Origin: an uncultured Lachnospiraceae bacterium
Lineage (GTDB): Bacteria > Bacillota > Clostridia > Lachnospirales > Lachnospiraceae
Direction of reading: 5' to 3'
DNA length: 8,091 bases
NCBI GenBank assembly: GCA_946639085.1
Contig: CAMPBP010000047.1
Coordinates: forward strand, 1-8,091
Shown: positions 6,269 to 8,091 of the stretch, in pieces
How positions within the stretch are numbered: the stretch's first letter is position 1
Layout of the letters: the number at the start of each line of letters is the position of its first letter
Translations under genes and position numbers: made by a program
The notes under the pieces: generated by a model
Told to the model about the DNA's origin: nothing
Database searches by the model: none
The model's input: the letters and a program-made list of their open reading frames with translations, nothing else

Positions 6269-7167
6269 TTCCTATAGGGCACTCGTGCACTGGGAACAAC
6301 TTCCGACGCGGGGCCTGTATGTACGGCCTGATCGTCAAAGAAGATATGCGCACCAAAAGCCTCAAGCACATCCTTTTTCTGGATGCCGCCGAGGAAAAAT
6401 GCTTCGTCTATACGCACGTTCCATGCTCTTAATGTTCTTATCACCCGCTCGTGAGCGGGAGCGCTTCTCGCAGTGACAAGCGCTGTCCGTATGGGTACTT
6501 CCGAGGGATCGAATTCTCTTTGTAGATCCGATATCGTTTTTAAGAACTTTGCAAAAGGTCCCTGAGGAAGCGGCTTATCCGCGTTCTTCTTTTCGTTTTC
6601 GTCGAAGGCTTCAAGCCCTTCTCTTTGGTATATCATTTCGGATTCGTCGGTGAACAAAACGGCGTCTCCGTCAAATGCTATTCTGATCTGTTTGATATCT
6701 TCGTCTGTATTGTAATCGCGTCCGGAATCGGTACATATGATACCGGCGGCAATACCCGAGTTTATCGCACTCTGCACATCGTCCTCATAGGCAGAAAGAA
6801 AAAGGTCCGTCTTAAATGCATTTAAGTAAGGGGCAAGACTTCCGCCGCTTGCGAGCACCGCACGTGTGATATTGAGTCCGTAATGCTCGATGGAATTGAA
6901 TACGCGAAGTGAAGTGTCGGCACTGTTACGTGACATTATAATGACTTCCACTCTGCCTTCGTAACCCTTAAGATCGTTTATCTTTAAGAGTGCCTTTATA
7001 AGTTTGAATCCGGGGCCGGGCTTTAAGAGTTCTTTTTCGTGCTCAACCTGGTATTTGCAGTAAGCGTCGACTCCTTCTTTTTCAAATATCTCGTTTTCGT
7101 AAGTAAGGTCGAAAAGTGCTCTCGATGAAACTCCGACCACCAGTTTGTTATCAAGTTTGTAAGGCAT
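6223..7167 (-). CDS. Cytosolic 5'-nucleotidase (NT5C1-like family), 3' end altered by hairpin element
   Basis: A 314-residue HAD-like cytosolic 5'-nucleotidase of the PF06189/NT5C1A type, which hydrolyses nucleoside monophosphates (AMP, IMP or dNMP) to nucleosides. Recognisable blocks are VVGVSSRALFDL (10-21), MSRNSADTSLRVFNSIE (78-94), ASGGSLAPYLNAFKTDLFLSA (106-126), the acidic motif AFDGDAVLFTDESE (164-177), LVTARSAPAHERVIRTLRAW (230-249) and IFFDDQAVH (275-283). The ATG at 7167 is preferred because GGAGGT (7172-7177) precedes it; the longer frame to 7197 adds ten residues across a hairpin. Members, as I recall, end shortly after the VPSGxVPY motif (here VPSARVPY, 291-298). Here the frame continues 16 residues, about 15 of them encoded by hairpins H3 and H2, and the TAG stop lies in the H2 loop. 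The catalytic core is intact, so function is probably kept. Confidence 0.85.
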   Translation of the reverse strand: MPYKLDNKLVVGVSSRALFDLTYENEIFEKEGVDAYCKYQVEHEKELLKPGPGFKLIKALLKINDLKGYEGRVEVIIMSRNSADTSLRVFNSIEHYGLNITRAVLASGGSLAPYLNAFKTDLFLSAYEDDVQSAINSGIAAGIICTDSGRDYNTDEDIKQIRIAFDGDAVLFTDESEMIYQREGLEAFDENEKKNADKPLPQGPFAKFLKTISDLQREFDPSEVPIRTALVTARSAPAHERVIRTLRAWNVRIDEAFFLGGIQKKDVLEAFGAHIFFDDQAVHTGPASEVVPSARVPYRNQKSSKKISEPNVQG

Positions 7168-7175
7168 GATTACCT

Positions 7176-7202
7176 CCGCTTTGCGGGATAATCTCATCCC
7201 GC
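7176..7202 (-). promoter_or_regulatory. Competing hairpins overlapping the 5'-nucleotidase ribosome binding site
   Basis: In the 36-nt gap after the DUF1653 gene, GCGGGAT and ATCCCGC (7183-7189, 7196-7202) form a 7-bp stem with a 6-nt loop. The CCGC in its downstream arm (minus-strand sense) can instead pair with GCGG (7176-7179) across an AAA loop, covering part of the GGAGG ribosome binding site (7173-7177). The two pairings exclude each other. This could tune translation of the nucleotidase with ribosome passage through the upstream gene, or be coincidental. Confidence 0.35.
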
Positions 7203-7203
7203 G

Positions 7204-7656
7204 CTATCTTAATCTGTTGGTTTCAAATCTCTTTATCGTTTCAAGGCATCCTTTAAGATCGTCAAATCTTTCCGAAACGGGGCCCTGCTTTACGTCAAGG
7301 TCCAAAGACATCGCCATCGTATCAATCATGGAATCGGTTATGCGAAGTTCCATCTTGTTAAGTATCTTTATCCTCTCTTCTGCGGTTTCCGCAGCAAGGA
7401 ATTCCATTACACCCGGATCCGCAGCCATCTCCTGCTTTTCGAATCTGTATTTCTGATCGGCATTCGGATACTTTTCTCTGTCCACTTCGCTAAGGAACAT
7501 TTCAAGAGGTCTGGCATAGGTTTTTCCTTCACCGTAAAGAGCTTTGTATATAACAAGTTCTTCTCCGGTCTCGGAATGGATCGCCGTGGTAACTATCTGA
7601 TAATTGTCACCTTTGAAGTGTCTGTAGATCTCAAATTCCTTGGGTGTTTCCCTCAT
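7204..7656 (-). CDS. DUF1653-domain protein with C-terminal helical extension
   Basis: A 150-residue soluble protein of unknown function. Residues about 8-58 (FEIYRHFKGDNYQIV..AIHSETGEELVIYKALYG..TYARPLEMFLSEV) are a clear DUF1653 domain: a small beta-rich module of about 60-70 residues that often stands alone in other bacteria. Residues about 60-150 add a charged, mostly helical region without transmembrane segment or catalytic motif I can name (for example AEERIKILNKMELRITDSMIDTM at 92-114). The ATG at 7656 is chosen because GGAGGA (7661-7666) lies just upstream; a GTG eight codons earlier (7680) has no site and would place the ribosome binding site inside the gene. It lies 25 bp after the small exported protein gene and 36 bp before the 5'-nucleotidase gene. 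No function should be inferred from position alone. Confidence 0.8.
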   Translation of the reverse strand: MRETPKEFEIYRHFKGDNYQIVTTAIHSETGEELVIYKALYGEGKTYARPLEMFLSEVDREKYPNADQKYRFEKQEMAADPGVMEFLAAETAEERIKILNKMELRITDSMIDTMAMSLDLDVKQGPVSERFDDLKGCLETIKRFETNRLR

Positions 7657-7660
7657 ATTG

Positions 7661-7666
7661 TCCTCC
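7661..7666 (-). promoter_or_regulatory. GGAGGA ribosome binding site that sets the DUF1653 start
   Basis: GGAGGA followed by CAAT and ATG on the minus strand. It decides for the start at 7656 over the in-frame GTG at 7680. Confidence 0.75.
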
Positions 7667-7668
7667 GG

Positions 7669-7683
7669 GATGTGAATCACATC
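7669..7683. promoter_or_regulatory. 15-nt perfect dyad between the exported-protein and DUF1653 genes
   Basis: GATGTGA and TCACATC flank a single central base. It overlaps the stop codon of the upstream gene and lies directly before the DUF1653 ribosome binding site. The 1-nt centre is unsuited to an RNA hairpin, so if functional it would be a DNA operator. The half-site TGTGA resembles CRP/FNR-type half-sites, but the spacing is wrong for that class. Confidence 0.2.
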
Positions 7684-8017
7684 ATGATAGATTTATGTAA
7701 ACCGTCGATCCCTCTATTTTGGAATCAACCGCGTTTAACTCATTCAAAAGCTCTTCACTGTTTTCTTCGCCGGTGTGGATGCTTACCGTATACTCGGTGG
7801 TGTATCCGTCGCTTGTCTTTGTAAGTGTTATTCCGGCATTGGGAAGGCTGTTGTCTTTAAGCACTTCCTTTAAAGCTTTGACATATTCTTTCTCGGCCTG
7901 TACGTTTTGCTTTGAAATGACGGGATTGCTTCCCGAAGCTTTTACCGAAACAAGTGTGAAGAGTGATGTTACAAGTAATAATGTTGCCAGTGCATATACG
8001 ATGATGTTCTTCTTCAT
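7682..8017 (-). CDS. Small exported protein of unknown function
   Basis: A 111-residue protein with an N-terminal signal peptide or membrane anchor: basic MKKN, hydrophobic stretch about 5-24 (IIVYALATLLLVTSLFTLVS), then VKASGS, a plausible signal peptidase I site near A27. No Cys is present, so it is not a lipoprotein. The mature part has a charged helix (about 41-55, KEYVKALKEVLKDNS) followed by a segment with beta-strand character (AGITLTKTSDGYTTEYTVSIHTG, 61-83), a short helix (SEELLNELNAV) and a last strand ending in YINLS. The pattern 'AGIT-TK...YTV-IH' reminds me of small uncharacterised exported proteins in Lachnospiraceae, from memory only. ATG at 8017 has AAGGAG (8024-8029) 6 nt upstream. 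It is the first gene of the minus-strand cluster seen here; its promoter is not clear in the 74 bp upstream. No function can be assigned. Confidence 0.75.
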   Translation of the reverse strand: MKKNIIVYALATLLLVTSLFTLVSVKASGSNPVISKQNVQAEKEYVKALKEVLKDNSLPNAGITLTKTSDGYTTEYTVSIHTGEENSEELLNELNAVDSKIEGSTVYINLS

Positions 8018-8091
8018 GACGATCTCCTTTTGGTTGCCTGTTTTGTTTACAACCTGAAGATATCATTGCAGGTGTACCGTATATCGTACTC
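8018..8091. other. Upstream leader of the minus-strand cluster (window edge)
   Basis: This 74-bp stretch contains the AAGGAG site and a weak inverted repeat GGTTG (8033-8037)/CAACC (8050-8054). An imperfect palindrome near 8074-8089 (GTACCGTATATCGTAC, two mismatched pairs) could be part of an operator or promoter cut by the window end. I cannot place convincing -35/-10 boxes here. Confidence 0.3.

Noticed and set aside
6169..6432. Plus-strand 87-codon frame across the hairpins
   Set aside because: It is antisense to the 5'-nucleotidase 3' end, and its apparent repeats (for example NPMF and NIGF) simply come from the inverted DNA repeats. It has no plausible start site.
7168..7197. Ten-residue N-terminal extension of the 5'-nucleotidase
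   Set aside because: It crosses the intergenic hairpin and the GGAGGT site. The normal family N-terminus begins at the ATG at 7167.
7657..7680. GTG start eight codons upstream of the DUF1653 gene
   Set aside because: There is no ribosome binding site before it, and a strong one lies between it and the ATG at 7656.

Overview
The window looks like chromosomal DNA from a Firmicute of the Clostridia, most likely the Lachnospiraceae. The evidence is moderate GC, strong GGAGG-type ribosome binding sites, TTG starts, a DUF1653 protein, and a cellobiose 2-epimerase that keeps the residue numbering I remember for the Ruminococcus albus enzyme. No IS element, phage gene, tRNA, rRNA or CRISPR array is visible. 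The organism is an inference from gene content.

Layout. (1) Positions 1-1162, minus strand: most of glyA (serine hydroxymethyltransferase), whose C-terminus runs off the left edge. (2) 1163-1333: a divergent intergenic region with a candidate sigma70-type promoter in each direction. (3) 1334-2986, plus strand: a two-gene unit of a diacylglycerol-kinase-family lipid kinase and a PAP2-type membrane phosphatase. Its end overlaps the end of the opposing manA by 26 bp. (4) 2961-8017, minus strand: six tightly spaced genes. In transcription order they are a small exported protein, a DUF1653 protein, a cytosolic 5'-nucleotidase, a GT2 glycosyltransferase, a cellobiose 2-epimerase/AGE-family protein and mannose-6-phosphate isomerase. 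Gaps are 25, 36, 93, 40 and 0 bp, so this could be one operon, or two if a promoter in the 93-bp gap is used.

How the genes may work together. The epimerase and ManA are translationally abutted (stop codon directly followed by a TTG start). Together they suggest glucose/mannose sugar interconversion: beta-mannan or cellobiose disaccharide use, or supply of mannose phosphates. The mannosylglucose phosphorylase that normally accompanies the epimerase is not in view. The lipid kinase and PAP2 protein plausibly run opposite reactions (phosphorylation and dephosphorylation of a membrane lipid).

The most unusual structure is at 6166-6268, between the 5'-nucleotidase and glycosyltransferase genes. 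Three large, nearly perfect hairpins and one small one are packed into about 100 bp. The nucleotidase reading frame runs into them, so its last ~15 residues and its stop codon are encoded by the hairpins. This looks like a small palindromic insertion element that rewrote the 3' end of the gene. Otherwise the window is mostly ordinary core metabolism. I saw no convincing undescribed multi-gene system.
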